Shown here piece by piece: positions 1-8,093 of a stretch of 58,973 nucleotides of DNA (positions within the stretch are counted from its first letter, which is position 1; the number at the start of each line of letters is the position of its first letter). Under the pieces are notes generated by a model. The model worked only from the letters and a program-made list of their open reading frames with translations, ran no database searches and was not told the origin of the DNA. Position numbers and translations under genes: made by a program. The DNA lies in contig JBOHRW010000173.1 of the NCBI GenBank assembly GCA_050732935.1, positions 1-58,973 on the forward strand. Reading direction: 5' to 3'. Source of the stretch: DASRVA01 sp050732935. GTDB taxonomy: Bacteria; Gemmatimonadota; Gemmatimonadetes; JACCXV01; JAHWKZ01.

Positions 1-932
1 TCGTTGAGGGGCGTCGACGTGCCGTGGGCGTTGATGTAATCGACCTCGGTCGGATCCAGCCCGGCCTCGTCCAGCGCGCGCTGCATGGCCCGCGCGGCGC
101 CTTCCCCGTTCGGCGAAGGAGCGGTGATGTGATGGGCGTCGGCGGTCATCCCGATTCCGACGACCTCGGCGTGGATCGTGGCCTTTCGGTCGCGGGCTCT
201 TTCCAGCTCCTCGAGGATCACCATGCCGGCGCCCTCACCGAGAACGAAGCCGTCGCGATCGGCGTCGAACGGACGGCTCGCCTTCTCCGGCTCGTCGTTG
301 CGGGTGGACATCGCCTTCATGGCCGCGAATCCGCCGATGGACATCTCGGTCACGGCCGCCTCCGTGCCACCCGCGATCATCACGTCCGCATCGCCGTGCT
401 TGATCAGCCTGAAGGCGTCGCCGATGGCATGGGCGCTCGAAGCGCAGGCGCTCACCGTGCAGTAGTTCGGTCCCTTGGCACCGAAGCGCATCGAGACCAC
501 TCCGCTCGCCATGTCGGGGATCATCATCGGGATGTAGAAGGGGCTGATGCGCGAGGGTCCGCCCTCGAGGTAGCGGCGATTCTGCTCCTCGTGAGTCGCG
601 ATTCCCCCGATGCCGGAACCGATGATCACCCCGACGCGGTTCGCGTCTTCGGCGTTCATATCGATCCCGCTGTCTTCCATCGCCATGACGGAGGTGGCCA
701 TGGCGTACTGGGTGAACAGGTCCTGCCGCCGCGTCTCCTTCTTCTCGATCCAGGCGTAGGGATCGAAGTTCTTGACCTCGGCGGCGATCCGGGTGGCGAA
801 GTCGTTCGCGTCGAACCGGGAGATCCGGCTCACACCGGGCGTTCCGGCCAGCAAGGCCTCCCAGGAGGAACGAAGATTGTTGCCGAGGGCGCTGATCAGG
901 CCCATCCCGGTCACCACGACGCGTCGTCCCAT
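1..932 (-). CDS. fabF: Beta-ketoacyl-ACP synthase II (FabF), 3' end cut by window edge
   Basis: Condenses acyl-ACP with malonyl-ACP in type II fatty acid elongation. The visible 310 residues begin MGRRVVVTGMGLIS, the standard FabF N-terminus. They contain the nucleophile in YCTVSACASS at Cys163, the same position as in E. coli FabF, and reach the first catalytic histidine region (NAHGTSTPLN) at the window edge. About 100 residues, including the second active-site His, lie outside. The ATG start is chosen because translation opens exactly on the conserved N-terminal motif. It is the last gene of the plsX-fabHDG-acpP-fabF operon, 37 nt after acpP. FabB-type identity is less likely given the acpP linkage. 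Confidence 0.96.
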   Translation of the reverse strand, partial: MGRRVVVTGMGLISALGNNLRSSWEALLAGTPGVSRISRFDANDFATRIAAEVKNFDPYAWIEKKETRRQDLFTQYAMATSVMAMEDSGIDMNAEDANRVGVIIGSGIGGIATHEEQNRRYLEGGPSRISPFYIPMMIPDMASGVVSMRFGAKGPNYCTVSACASSAHAIGDAFRLIKHGDADVMIAGGTEAAVTEMSIGGFAAMKAMSTRNDEPEKASRPFDADRDGFVLGEGAGMVILEELERARDRKATIHAEVVGIGMTADAHHITAPSPNGEGAARAMQRALDEAGLDPTEVDYINAHGTSTPLN

Positions 933-969
933 CGCTATCGCGTCGGCTCCGGACAAGGCCCGCGCCCCG

Positions 970-1206
970 TCACTCCGAGGTCTTGTTCTTCAGGTAAGTG
1001 ACGGCCTCGCCAACCGTCGTGAGGCGTTCGGCGTCCTCGTCCGGAATCTCGATATCGAATTCCTCCTCGAACGCCATCACGAGCTCGACCGTATCCAGAG
1101 AGTCGGCGCCCAGGTCCTCCACGAAAGAGGCTTCCGAGGTCACCTTCTCGCCGTCCACACCCAGATTTTCGACGATGATTTCCTTGACGCGCTCATCGAC
1201 GGACAT
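970..1206 (-). CDS. acpP: Acyl carrier protein
   Basis: Small acidic carrier that holds growing acyl chains on a 4'-phosphopantetheine arm. At 78 residues it is full length, and the LGADSLDTVELVM motif places the prosthetic-group serine at Ser36. The ATG is preceded by GGGAGG about 5 nt upstream, a strong ribosome binding site fitting the high ACP demand. It lies between fabG and fabF, the usual order, with a 57-nt spacer from fabG. That spacer may hold an internal promoter, but no convincing -35/-10 pair was found. Confidence 0.98.
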   Translation of the reverse strand: MSVDERVKEIIVENLGVDGEKVTSEASFVEDLGADSLDTVELVMAFEEEFDIEIPDEDAERLTTVGEAVTYLKNKTSE

Positions 1207-1263
1207 CGCATCCTCCCATTTCGGGTTCGTACGAGGATTGCAGTGTAACGAAGAAAGGGGCGG

Positions 1264-2019
1264 TCATCGAGTCAGGCCGCCGTCTACGCAGATCACCTGG
1301 CCGGTAATATAGTCGCTGAGCGGGGAGGCGAGAAACAGGACCAGGTTCGCCACGTCCTCTGCGGAACCCAGCCGCCCGGCGGGAATCCGCGCCACGTATC
1401 CCGCACGGGTGGCATCGTCGAGCGCGGCCGTCATATCGGTATCGATGAAGCCCGGCGCGATCACGTTGACCGTCACCCCCCGTGAGGCGATCTCGGCGGC
1501 CAGGGACTTGGAGAAACCGATGAGGCCGGCCTTGGAGGCGGCATAGTTGGCCTGGCCGGGGTTTCCCGTGAGGCCCACCACCGACGCCATGTTGACGATC
1601 CTTCCCCAGCGCTTCCGGATCATCGTCTTCACGGCCAGCCGGCAGCAATGGAAGGCCCCGTTCAGGTTGACCCGCAGAACCTCTTCCCACTCCGCCGGCT
1701 TCATCCGCAGCAGCAGGTTGTCGCGGGTGATGCCGGCGTTGTTGATCAGGATGTCGATCGCCCCGAAGGCTTCCTGGGCCTCGGCCCAGGCGCGCTCCAC
1801 GTCGGCCGGGTTTCCCACGTCGCCCACGAGACCCAGCGTCCGGACGCCGGTGGTGGCGAGCTCCTCCGCGGTCCGCCCCACCGAGTCGGCGCTGCGGGCG
1901 AAGACCGCCACGTCAGCCCCCGCTTCGGCCAGCGATCCGGCGACGGCGCGGCCGATCCCCCGGTTCCCGCCGGTGACCAGCGCCGTCCTTCCACCGAGGT
2001 CGAGCCGGGCAGCGCTCAC
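1264..2019 (-). CDS. fabG: 3-oxoacyl-ACP reductase
   Basis: NADPH-dependent reduction of 3-ketoacyl-ACP, the first reductive step of elongation. The 251-residue classical SDR shows the TGGNRGIG dinucleotide-binding loop (residues 16-23), NNAG (93-96), and the catalytic Ser146, Tyr159 and Lys163 in the YAASK motif. It ends with DGGLTR, close to the usual FabG C-terminus. It begins with GTG, and the start overlaps the fabD stop by 4 nt (GTGA), so the two are probably translationally coupled. Confidence 0.97.
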   Translation of the reverse strand: MSAARLDLGGRTALVTGGNRGIGRAVAGSLAEAGADVAVFARSADSVGRTAEELATTGVRTLGLVGDVGNPADVERAWAEAQEAFGAIDILINNAGITRDNLLLRMKPAEWEEVLRVNLNGAFHCCRLAVKTMIRKRWGRIVNMASVVGLTGNPGQANYAASKAGLIGFSKSLAAEIASRGVTVNVIAPGFIDTDMTAALDDATRAGYVARIPAGRLGSAEDVANLVLFLASPLSDYITGQVICVDGGLTR

Positions 2020-2942
2020 GCGGCCGCCAGATCCTCGATGGCCTCGGGTTCGCCGATGGCCCGGCCTTCGAGATCACGATCGATGCGCTTGAGAAGCCCG
2101 GTCAGAACCGTTCCGGGCCCGAGCTCGAGGAACCGCTTCGCCCCGAGCGAGCGCAGACAGAGGACGCACTCGACCCAGCGGACGGGCGCGGTGAGCTGCT
2201 CGAGGAGACGATTTCGGATCTCGGCCGGCTCCGTCACCGGGCGCGCGTCGACGTTGGCCACGACCGGGATCCGGGCGGGTCCGATCTCAACCCCGTTCAG
2301 CGCTTCCGAGAGCCGCTCGGCGGCGACCGACATCAGCGGCGAGTGAAAGGCAGCGGACACGGGAATCTCGACGGCCTTCCGCGCGCCATGGTCCCGGGCC
2401 GTTTCGACGACCCTCAGCACGGCTTCCCGGGTGCCGGAGACGACGACCTGACCGGGTGCGTTGTAGTTCGCCGGCCCGAGGACCTCTCCCTCCGTCCGGA
2501 CGGCCCGGCAGAGGTCCTCCACCGCCTCGGCTTCGAGACCCAGGACCGCTGCCATCGTGCCCGGGCTCGCGCGACCGGCATCGGCCATCGCCTCGCCGCG
2601 GACCCGCACCAGGCGCAGGGCGTCCTCGAACGAGAGGCTCCCGGCGGTCACGTGGGAGGTGAACTCGCCCAGGCTGTGGCCGGCTGTCCATTCCGGCACG
2701 AGGCCACGACCCGCCAGCACGCGCACGACGGCGGTCGAGTGGGTGAGCAGGGCGGGCTGCGCGTTCTCGGTCGCCCGGAGCCTGTCCTCCGGACCTTCCC
2801 AGCACACCGTCGACAGGGGGAATCCGAGGACCTCGTCGGCGAGTCGGAAGACCGCCCGCGCCTCCGGATAGGTGTCCGCCAGGGACGCCCCCATGCCGAC
2901 CGCCTGGCTCCCCTGCCCAGGAAACTGGAAGGCGACGCTCAA
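2016..2942 (-). CDS. fabD: Malonyl-CoA:ACP transacylase
   Basis: Loads malonyl groups from CoA onto ACP to feed elongation. At 308 residues it is typical in size. It begins FQFPGQGSQAVGMG and carries the nucleophile in GHSLGE (Ser90) and the catalytic His200 in AFHSPLM. The only start that keeps the conserved N-terminus is TTG, an unusual codon but consistent with frequent TTG/GTG starts here. It follows fabH by 45 nt and overlaps fabG by 4 nt. Confidence 0.96.
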   Translation of the reverse strand: MSVAFQFPGQGSQAVGMGASLADTYPEARAVFRLADEVLGFPLSTVCWEGPEDRLRATENAQPALLTHSTAVVRVLAGRGLVPEWTAGHSLGEFTSHVTAGSLSFEDALRLVRVRGEAMADAGRASPGTMAAVLGLEAEAVEDLCRAVRTEGEVLGPANYNAPGQVVVSGTREAVLRVVETARDHGARKAVEIPVSAAFHSPLMSVAAERLSEALNGVEIGPARIPVVANVDARPVTEPAEIRNRLLEQLTAPVRWVECVLCLRSLGAKRFLELGPGTVLTGLLKRIDRDLEGRAIGEPEAIEDLAAA

Positions 2943-2987
2943 CCGCTCACGAGCGTCCGCGGGATCCGCCGTCGATCGGGCACCGGG

Positions 2988-4013
2988 CTACATCCGGAGG
3001 AGGACCGATCCCCATGCAAGCCCCCCTCCGAATGCGGTCATCAGGATCGTGTCCCCGCGGCTGACCCGGTTCTGGCGGACGACCTCGTCGAGCGCGATCG
3101 GGATCGATGCCGAGCTGGTGTTGCCGTAGCGATCGATGTTGACATAGACCCGTTCCATCGGCACGTCGAGCCGCTTGGCCAGCGCCTCGATGATCCGGAT
3201 GTTGGCTTGATGCGGAACCACGAGGTCGATATCGGCCATCCCGAGGCCGGCCCGCGCCATCACGGCGTGACTCGACTCCTCCATCGCCAGGACCGCGCGC
3301 TTGAACACCTCGCGACCCTCCTGCTTGACGTACTCGAGTCGTTGAGCCTGGGTGTCGGGGGTCGATGGCATCGCCGCGCCGCCCGCCGGACGCCAGAGGA
3401 GCTGCGCGAAACGGCCATCGGTCTGGATGTGGCTCGCCAGCAGCCCGTGCCCCTCCGGGCCCACCACGACCGCCCCCGCGCCGTCGCCAAAGAGGACGCA
3501 GGTCGCGCGGTCGCCGTAATCGATGATCGCCGACATCTTCTCGGCCCCCACGACCAGGGCGTGCTGATGCGCTCCCGATCGGATGAGCCCGTTGGCGATG
3601 GTCAAGCCGTAAAGCCAGCCCGCACAAGCCGCACTGATGTCGAACGCAGCCGCCCGATGCGCTCCGATGCGGGCCTGTGTCTCGCAGGCCGTCGACGGCA
3701 GCAGGTGATCGGGGGTCGCCGTGGAGAGCACGATCACGTCGACGTCCAGCGGATCCATGCCCGCCGCCTCCAGCGCATTGCGGCAGGCCTGTGCTGCGAG
3801 ATCGGCCGTGTTCTGCCCCTCTTCGCACATGCGACGCTCGCGGATCCCCGACCGGGTGCGAATCCACTCGTCGGTGGTATGGACGATCTTCTCCAGATCC
3901 GCGTTCGTGACGATCCTATTCGGAACCGCCATCCCCGTGCCCCGGATGAAGCCGGAGTCGAGCGACGGCTCGCCGGCGCGTCGAGGCGCCGGCTTGGTGA
4001 TCTGCGCGCTCAT
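2988..4013 (-). CDS. fabH: Beta-ketoacyl-ACP synthase III
   Basis: Initiates fatty acid synthesis by condensing an acyl-CoA primer with malonyl-ACP. The 341-residue protein has the catalytic triad Cys130 (DISAACAGWL), His268 (VPHQANIRI) and Asn298 (YGNTSSASIP). The ATG overlaps the plsX stop by 4 nt (ATGA), giving an N-terminal extension of roughly 15 residues before the usual GTG-containing first strand. Starting at the internal Met28 would remove conserved sequence. With 2-oxoacid dehydrogenase genes elsewhere in the window, branched primers are possible, but specificity cannot be read from sequence. Confidence 0.97.
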   Translation of the reverse strand: MSAQITKPAPRRAGEPSLDSGFIRGTGMAVPNRIVTNADLEKIVHTTDEWIRTRSGIRERRMCEEGQNTADLAAQACRNALEAAGMDPLDVDVIVLSTATPDHLLPSTACETQARIGAHRAAAFDISAACAGWLYGLTIANGLIRSGAHQHALVVGAEKMSAIIDYGDRATCVLFGDGAGAVVVGPEGHGLLASHIQTDGRFAQLLWRPAGGAAMPSTPDTQAQRLEYVKQEGREVFKRAVLAMEESSHAVMARAGLGMADIDLVVPHQANIRIIEALAKRLDVPMERVYVNIDRYGNTSSASIPIALDEVVRQNRVSRGDTILMTAFGGGLAWGSVLLRM

Positions 4014-5074
4014 TCCCCCTCCTTGGTGGCGGTGCTGTGCGCGACGGTCCGGGAACCAACGGTCCCACGGCGCTGTCCGTCGACTTCCCGGACGGCCTCT
4101 TCGATGTGGACATTGAGGCGGCGTTCGACGGCGAGCAACGCCACGCGAACCGCGTTGCGGTAAGCCTTCACGCTGGACCTTCCGTGTCCGATGATGACGA
4201 TCCCGTTCACACCGAGAAGCGGCGCCCCGCCGTACTCGGCATAATCGATTCGACGCCGGACGGCCCTGAAGACCGGCCGCATGAGAAGGGCTCCCATAGC
4301 CGCCAGGCGGTGGCGGCGGATCTCCTCGCGGAGCGCGGTGGCCAGGAAATCGACGAACGACTCCCCGAACTTGAGCACGACGTTGCCGGTGAAGCCGTCG
4401 GTGACGACGACATCCGCGGCACCCCGAAGGACGTCCCGTCCCTCGAGGTTGCCCACGAAGTCGAGGTCGCTGTCCTCTAGAAGTCGATGCGCCGCGACGG
4501 TGAGGTCGTCGCCCTTGGTGGGCCCCTCGCCGATCGAGAGCAGCCCGATCCGAGGCCGGGGTCGGCCCAGGACGTCCATCGCGTAGATCCGGCCCATCAG
4601 CGCGAACTGAAGGAGATGCTCGGGCCGACACTCGGCGTTCGCTCCAACGTCCAGGAGCAGACACGGCGCTCCCGCCGTCGGAAAGACCGTCACGATGGCC
4701 GGTCGGCCGATGCCCTCGATGCGACCCAGAGAGTGCAGGCTGGCGGCCATGACCGCCCCGGTGTTGCCCGCGGAGATGAACGCGTCAGCCTCACCCGAGC
4801 GCTGGAGATCCAGTCCCGCCAGGATCGACGAATCCTTTTTCCGCCTCAGCGCCGAAGACGGGGCTTCATTCATGTCCACCACCTGCGAGGCGTGATGGAT
4901 CCGCAGACGGCCCTCGGGGATCCTGCGTTCCACCAGGTACGGCTGGACCCGTTCCCGCTGCCCGACCAGAACGATCTCGAAATCCCCCGTCAGCTCGCGG
5001 AGCGCCGAAAGCGCTCCGGCCACGGGAACCTCCGGGGCGCGATCCCCACCCATGGCGTCCACAGCGATCCGCAT
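4010..5074 (-). CDS. plsX: Phosphate acyltransferase PlsX
   Basis: Converts acyl-ACP to acyl-phosphate for the PlsY route to phosphatidic acid, linking fatty acid synthesis to phospholipids at the membrane. The 354-residue protein starts MRIAVDAMGGDRAPE, the PlsX signature, and keeps the SAGNTGAVMAAS and GEGPTKGDDL motifs. The C-terminal tail past about residue 325 is charged and poorly conserved. It sits between rpmF (30 nt upstream) and fabH (4 nt overlap), the rpmF-plsX-fabH order seen in many bacteria. Confidence 0.97.
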   Translation of the reverse strand: MRIAVDAMGGDRAPEVPVAGALSALRELTGDFEIVLVGQRERVQPYLVERRIPEGRLRIHHASQVVDMNEAPSSALRRKKDSSILAGLDLQRSGEADAFISAGNTGAVMAASLHSLGRIEGIGRPAIVTVFPTAGAPCLLLDVGANAECRPEHLLQFALMGRIYAMDVLGRPRPRIGLLSIGEGPTKGDDLTVAAHRLLEDSDLDFVGNLEGRDVLRGAADVVVTDGFTGNVVLKFGESFVDFLATALREEIRRHRLAAMGALLMRPVFRAVRRRIDYAEYGGAPLLGVNGIVIIGHGRSSVKAYRNAVRVALLAVERRLNVHIEEAVREVDGQRRGTVGSRTVAHSTATKEGE

Positions 5075-5104
5075 CGCCCTTATCCGCTCATTCTGTGCGT
5101 CCGA

Positions 5105-5287
5105 CTAGTACTCCTCGACCTCGATGACCTGCCGGCCCGCATAATGCCCGCAGTGCGGGCACACGCGGTGCGGCAGCTTGGGCTGAAGGCACTTCTCGCA
5201 CTTCACGATCATCGGCGCCGACGCCTTCTTGTGGGTGCGGCGCTTGCGCTGGCGGGTCTTGCTGATCTTTCGCTTCGGTACGGCCAT
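5105..5287 (-). CDS. rpmF: 50S ribosomal protein L32
   Basis: Small structural protein of the large ribosomal subunit. The 60 residues start MAVPKRKISKTRQRKRR and contain a four-cysteine zinc ribbon (Cys30, Cys33, Cys43, Cys46), the zinc-binding form of L32. It lies 33 nt after the YceD-family gene and 30 nt before plsX, the widespread yceD-rpmF-plsX arrangement that couples ribosome and lipid synthesis. Confidence 0.98.
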   Translation of the reverse strand: MAVPKRKISKTRQRKRRTHKKASAPMIVKCEKCLQPKLPHRVCPHCGHYAGRQVIEVEEY

Positions 5288-5320
5288 GACTGTCTCCGTG
5301 ATGGATGATGACGGGAACGC

Positions 5321-5845
5321 TCAGCTCGGCTCCTGGACCCGATCACGTACCACCTGCAGGGCCTCGGCCCAGGGCGACTCGTTCACGACAGGCTCGCAGG
5401 AGCAGGTTCCCGTGTTGAGATCCTGCCCGCACTGCGGACAGAAACCTGCGCACTCCTCGCGACATACGGGATATGGCTCGGTGCCGAGGAACAGCCGGGC
5501 GCGGACGACCTCGGTCAGGTCGATGCCGGTCGCAGCGGCTTCCAGCAGGACGATGTCGTCGTCCCCGGCATCCTCGTCGCCATCGGAGATCTGGTAGAAG
5601 ATCCGGAACGGGTCGTCTACGTCCAGCTCGACGGGCGCCAGGCATCGCCGGCACGGCCGGGTCAGCGCGCCGCTCAGACGAGCGTCGAGCATATACGTCC
5701 CAGCACTCGGATGGCGCAGGGTCGCATCCAGCTCGAACGTCTCGAGGATCTCTCCGTCGAGCCCCTCGAAGACGGGGCTCCCCGGAGCCAGCCGGAACGA
5801 CGCCTCCAGCCGCCCCTCGACGAGGCGTGTCAGATCCAGGATCAT
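5321..5845 (-). CDS. yceD: YceD/DUF177 family protein (23S rRNA accumulation)
   Basis: Member of the DUF177/YceD family, implicated in large-subunit rRNA accumulation and encoded before rpmF. The 174-residue reading has the family CxxC (Cys65, Cys68, in RPCRRCLAPV) followed by the acidic DDPF stretch. A second Cys-rich tail (Cys128, 132, 136, 139, 148, 150) probably binds metal. I use the ATG at the 5' end; a TTG two codons upstream is also in frame. No Shine-Dalgarno sequence precedes the ATG, and a promoter -10 sits only 9 nt away, so the operon may start as a leaderless mRNA. Confidence 0.87.
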   Translation of the reverse strand: MILDLTRLVEGRLEASFRLAPGSPVFEGLDGEILETFELDATLRHPSAGTYMLDARLSGALTRPCRRCLAPVELDVDDPFRIFYQISDGDEDAGDDDIVLLEAAATGIDLTEVVRARLFLGTEPYPVCREECAGFCPQCGQDLNTGTCSCEPVVNESPWAEALQVVRDRVQEPS

Positions 5846-5854
5846 AAGCAACTA

Positions 5855-5883
5855 AAGTTAGGCACGAACGGGACTTGCGACAA
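5855..5883 (-). promoter_or_regulatory. Candidate promoter of the yceD-rpmF-plsX-fab operon
   Basis: Read on the minus strand: TTGTCG, 17 nt, TAACTT, followed after 9 nt by the yceD ATG. The expected transcription start falls within a few bases of the start codon. The -10 is weak (3/6 to consensus), so this rests on spacing and on its resemblance to the sucCD promoter. Confidence 0.42.
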
Positions 5884-5915
5884 TGCTACGGCCAGCTTCC
5901 CAAACGCTGCCGGCC

Positions 5916-6329
5916 CTATGCGCCTGGAAAGAAGAAGGCGACCTCGCGCCGGGCATTCTCGGGGGAGTCCGAGGCGTGGATGGCGTTGCGCTCGACCGAT
6001 TCCCCATAGAGACCGCGAACGGTACCCTCTGCCGCTGTGACCGGGTCCGTCGCTCCAATCGTCTCGCGGAGCGCCTCCACCGCATCCCGCCGCTCGAGCA
6101 CCATCGGAACGCAAGGTCCGCTGGTCATGAACTCGACCAGACTCTCATAGAAGGGTCGCTCAGCGTGAATGGCGTAGAACTCCCGGGCGCGTTCGGCGGC
6201 GAGTCGCTGCATTCGCATCTCGCGGACGACGAACCCCGCCTCCTCCAGGTGCGCCAGGATCTTCCCGATCAGGCTCTTCCCCACCGTGTCGGGCTTGAGG
6301 ATCGCGAGCGTTCGCTCGGTGCCCGTCAT
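5916..6329 (-). CDS. ndk: Nucleoside diphosphate kinase
   Basis: Balances nucleoside triphosphate pools by ping-pong phosphoryl transfer. The 137-residue protein starts MTGTERTLAILKPD, has the catalytic His118 in NAIHASDS and ends with the family pattern VAFFFPG. The ATG overlaps the stop of the EIIA-CBS gene by 1 nt (TGATG). It is downstream of sucCD, a common pairing since succinyl-CoA synthetase produces NTP at substrate level and Ndk interconverts it. Confidence 0.97.
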   Translation of the reverse strand: MTGTERTLAILKPDTVGKSLIGKILAHLEEAGFVVREMRMQRLAAERAREFYAIHAERPFYESLVEFMTSGPCVPMVLERRDAVEALRETIGATDPVTAAEGTVRGLYGESVERNAIHASDSPENARREVAFFFPGA

Positions 6330-7228
6330 CAGAACTGCAGCAGCTTCCGAATCAGCGATCGCCGACTGATCAGCCCCACCCACTTCCCTTCGCTCGTGAG
6401 AGGCAGCGGATCCACGTTCTTGTTCACGATGATCGAAGCGGCGTCGTTGATCCCCGCTTCGGTGGGCAGACAGAGGACCGCTCGCGACATGACGTCCCGG
6501 ACCTGACGTGACTCGGCTTCGTCACGAGCGCCTTCTCCCCCACTCTCGAACAACCGGACGTATCCAGGCAGGAAATCCCGGATCAGATCCTTCTCGGAGA
6601 TCATCCCCACGATCTCGTCGTTCTTGTTCACGACGGGCAGGGCCGTGTACCCGCCGCGGATCATGATGCGCGCCGCCTCGCGCAGCTCCATGTCCGGATA
6701 GACGCGCTGCGAGGCGGGCTCCATGACATCGATCACCGAGAGCTTCTGCACGCGTTGCGCCTCGCGGATCTCGGGCAGCCGCGCCACGGCGGCCGGGTCC
6801 CGGGCTCCTAGAATCGCCTCCACCACGCCTTCCTTGCGCAGGACGGCGGTCAGGCTGGCGACCTCCTCCAGATACGCGGGCACGGCGTCGGGCGGCGCCG
6901 CCACGAGCACGAACAGCCGACCGCGGGACTCCTCGCCCGTCTCGTTGGGAACGCGCAAAGGACGCTCGGTCGTCCCCAGCGCCACCACCACACGCTCGAC
7001 GGCGTCCGAGCGCAGGTGCGGCAGGAACGCACCGCCACCAACCGCGATCGTGTCCTCGGCACCAAGCGAGCTGACCTGGCGGAGGAAGCGTTCGCCGTCC
7101 TTCACCCCCGGCTGCCGCGCGGCGAACGCGGCGAGCTCGTCCAGCACCTCCGAGTACGACGTCGCTTCGAGCGGCGGCGCGATCTGGGATTCTTCGAGCA
7201 GCGGCTGGATGGTCGTCGCGTCAGTCAA
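6329..7228 (-). CDS. PTS EIIA (type 2)-like domain fused to a CBS pair
   Basis: The 299-residue protein has an N-terminal EIIA-2/PtsN-like domain (about residues 5-150) with the phospho-accepting histidine motif at His71 (GAFLPHLRSD). A C-terminal pair of CBS motifs follows (about 160-299; VIDVMEP, GGYTALPVVNKNDEIVGMIS, VGLISRRSLIRKLL). EIIA-2 domains receive phosphate from HPr; CBS pairs bind adenine nucleotides. A phosphorylation- and energy-sensing regulator is a reasonable inference. No EIIB/EIIC component is nearby. The start is TTG, overlapping the end of sucD by 8 nt; a later start cannot be excluded. Confidence 0.82.
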   Translation of the reverse strand: MTDATTIQPLLEESQIAPPLEATSYSEVLDELAAFAARQPGVKDGERFLRQVSSLGAEDTIAVGGGAFLPHLRSDAVERVVVALGTTERPLRVPNETGEESRGRLFVLVAAPPDAVPAYLEEVASLTAVLRKEGVVEAILGARDPAAVARLPEIREAQRVQKLSVIDVMEPASQRVYPDMELREAARIMIRGGYTALPVVNKNDEIVGMISEKDLIRDFLPGYVRLFESGGEGARDEAESRQVRDVMSRAVLCLPTEAGINDAASIIVNKNVDPLPLTSEGKWVGLISRRSLIRKLLQF

Positions 7229-8093
7229 GGGCTTCCCGAACCAGTCCCACGATGTCGGCCGGCCTTTCTGCCACGCCGATCCCGTGCTCCCGGAAGGCCT
7301 CCATCTTCTCGGCGGCCGTTCCCTCGCTTCCCGAGATGATAGCCCCGGCGTGCCCCATCCGGCGGCCCGGCGGAGCGGTCTGGCCGGCGATGAAGCCGAC
7401 CACAGGCTTCGTCATCGTGCTCGCGACGAAGTCGGCGGCCTGCTGCTCGTCCGTGCCGCCGATCTCGCCGATCATGACCACGGCATTCGTCTCCGAATCC
7501 CGCTCGAACCGCTCGAGACAGTCGATGAACGAGGTCCCGATGATGGGGTCGCCTCCGATGCCTACGCAGGTCGACTGTCCGATCCCGCTTCCTGTCAGGT
7601 GATGGATGACCTCGTAGGTGAGGGTGCCGCTTCGCGACACGACTCCCACGGGGCCCGGCGTGCAGATCTGGCCGGGAAGGATCCCCACCTTGGACTTCCC
7701 GGGGCTGATGAGGCCCGGACAGTTGGGGCCCACCACGCGCGAGCCGCGCTCCTCGGCGTAGGGCATCACGCGGAGCATGTCGAGAACGGGAATGCCCTCG
7801 GTGATCGTGACGATCAGCTCGATGCCCGCATCGGCCGCCTCGTACACCGCGTCTACGGCGTAGGCCGGCGGAACGTAGATCACCGAGACCGTCGCCCCGG
7901 TCTCCGTCACAGCCTCGGCGACGGTGTCGAAGATCGGAACCGAGTCGTCGAACGTCTGCCCCCCCTTGCCCGGGACGACGCCCGCCACGACGCGGGTGCC
8001 GTACTCCCGCATCTGGCGGGCATGGAACGACCCGTCCCGACCTGTGATCCCCTGCACGACCAGCGCCGTCGTTTCGTCGATAAAGACGCTCAT
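7221..8093 (-). CDS. sucD: Succinyl-CoA synthetase alpha subunit
   Basis: Binds CoA and carries the phosphohistidine of succinyl-CoA ligase in the TCA cycle. The 290-residue protein shows the Rossmann CoA site (QGITGRDGSFHARQM), GPNCPGLISPG, and the active-site His248 in RRMGHAGAIISG. The ATG overlaps the sucC stop by 4 nt (ATGA), so the alpha and beta subunits are translationally coupled. Confidence 0.97.
   Translation of the reverse strand: MSVFIDETTALVVQGITGRDGSFHARQMREYGTRVVAGVVPGKGGQTFDDSVPIFDTVAEAVTETGATVSVIYVPPAYAVDAVYEAADAGIELIVTITEGIPVLDMLRVMPYAEERGSRVVGPNCPGLISPGKSKVGILPGQICTPGPVGVVSRSGTLTYEVIHHLTGSGIGQSTCVGIGGDPIIGTSFIDCLERFERDSETNAVVMIGEIGGTDEQQAADFVASTMTKPVVGFIAGQTAPPGRRMGHAGAIISGSEGTAAEKMEAFREHGIGVAERPADIVGLVREALD

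Noticed and set aside
2343..4163. Long open frame on the plus strand opposite fabD/fabH
   Set aside because: It is antisense to clear fab genes, rich in Arg/His/Pro and without family motifs, as expected in GC-rich DNA.
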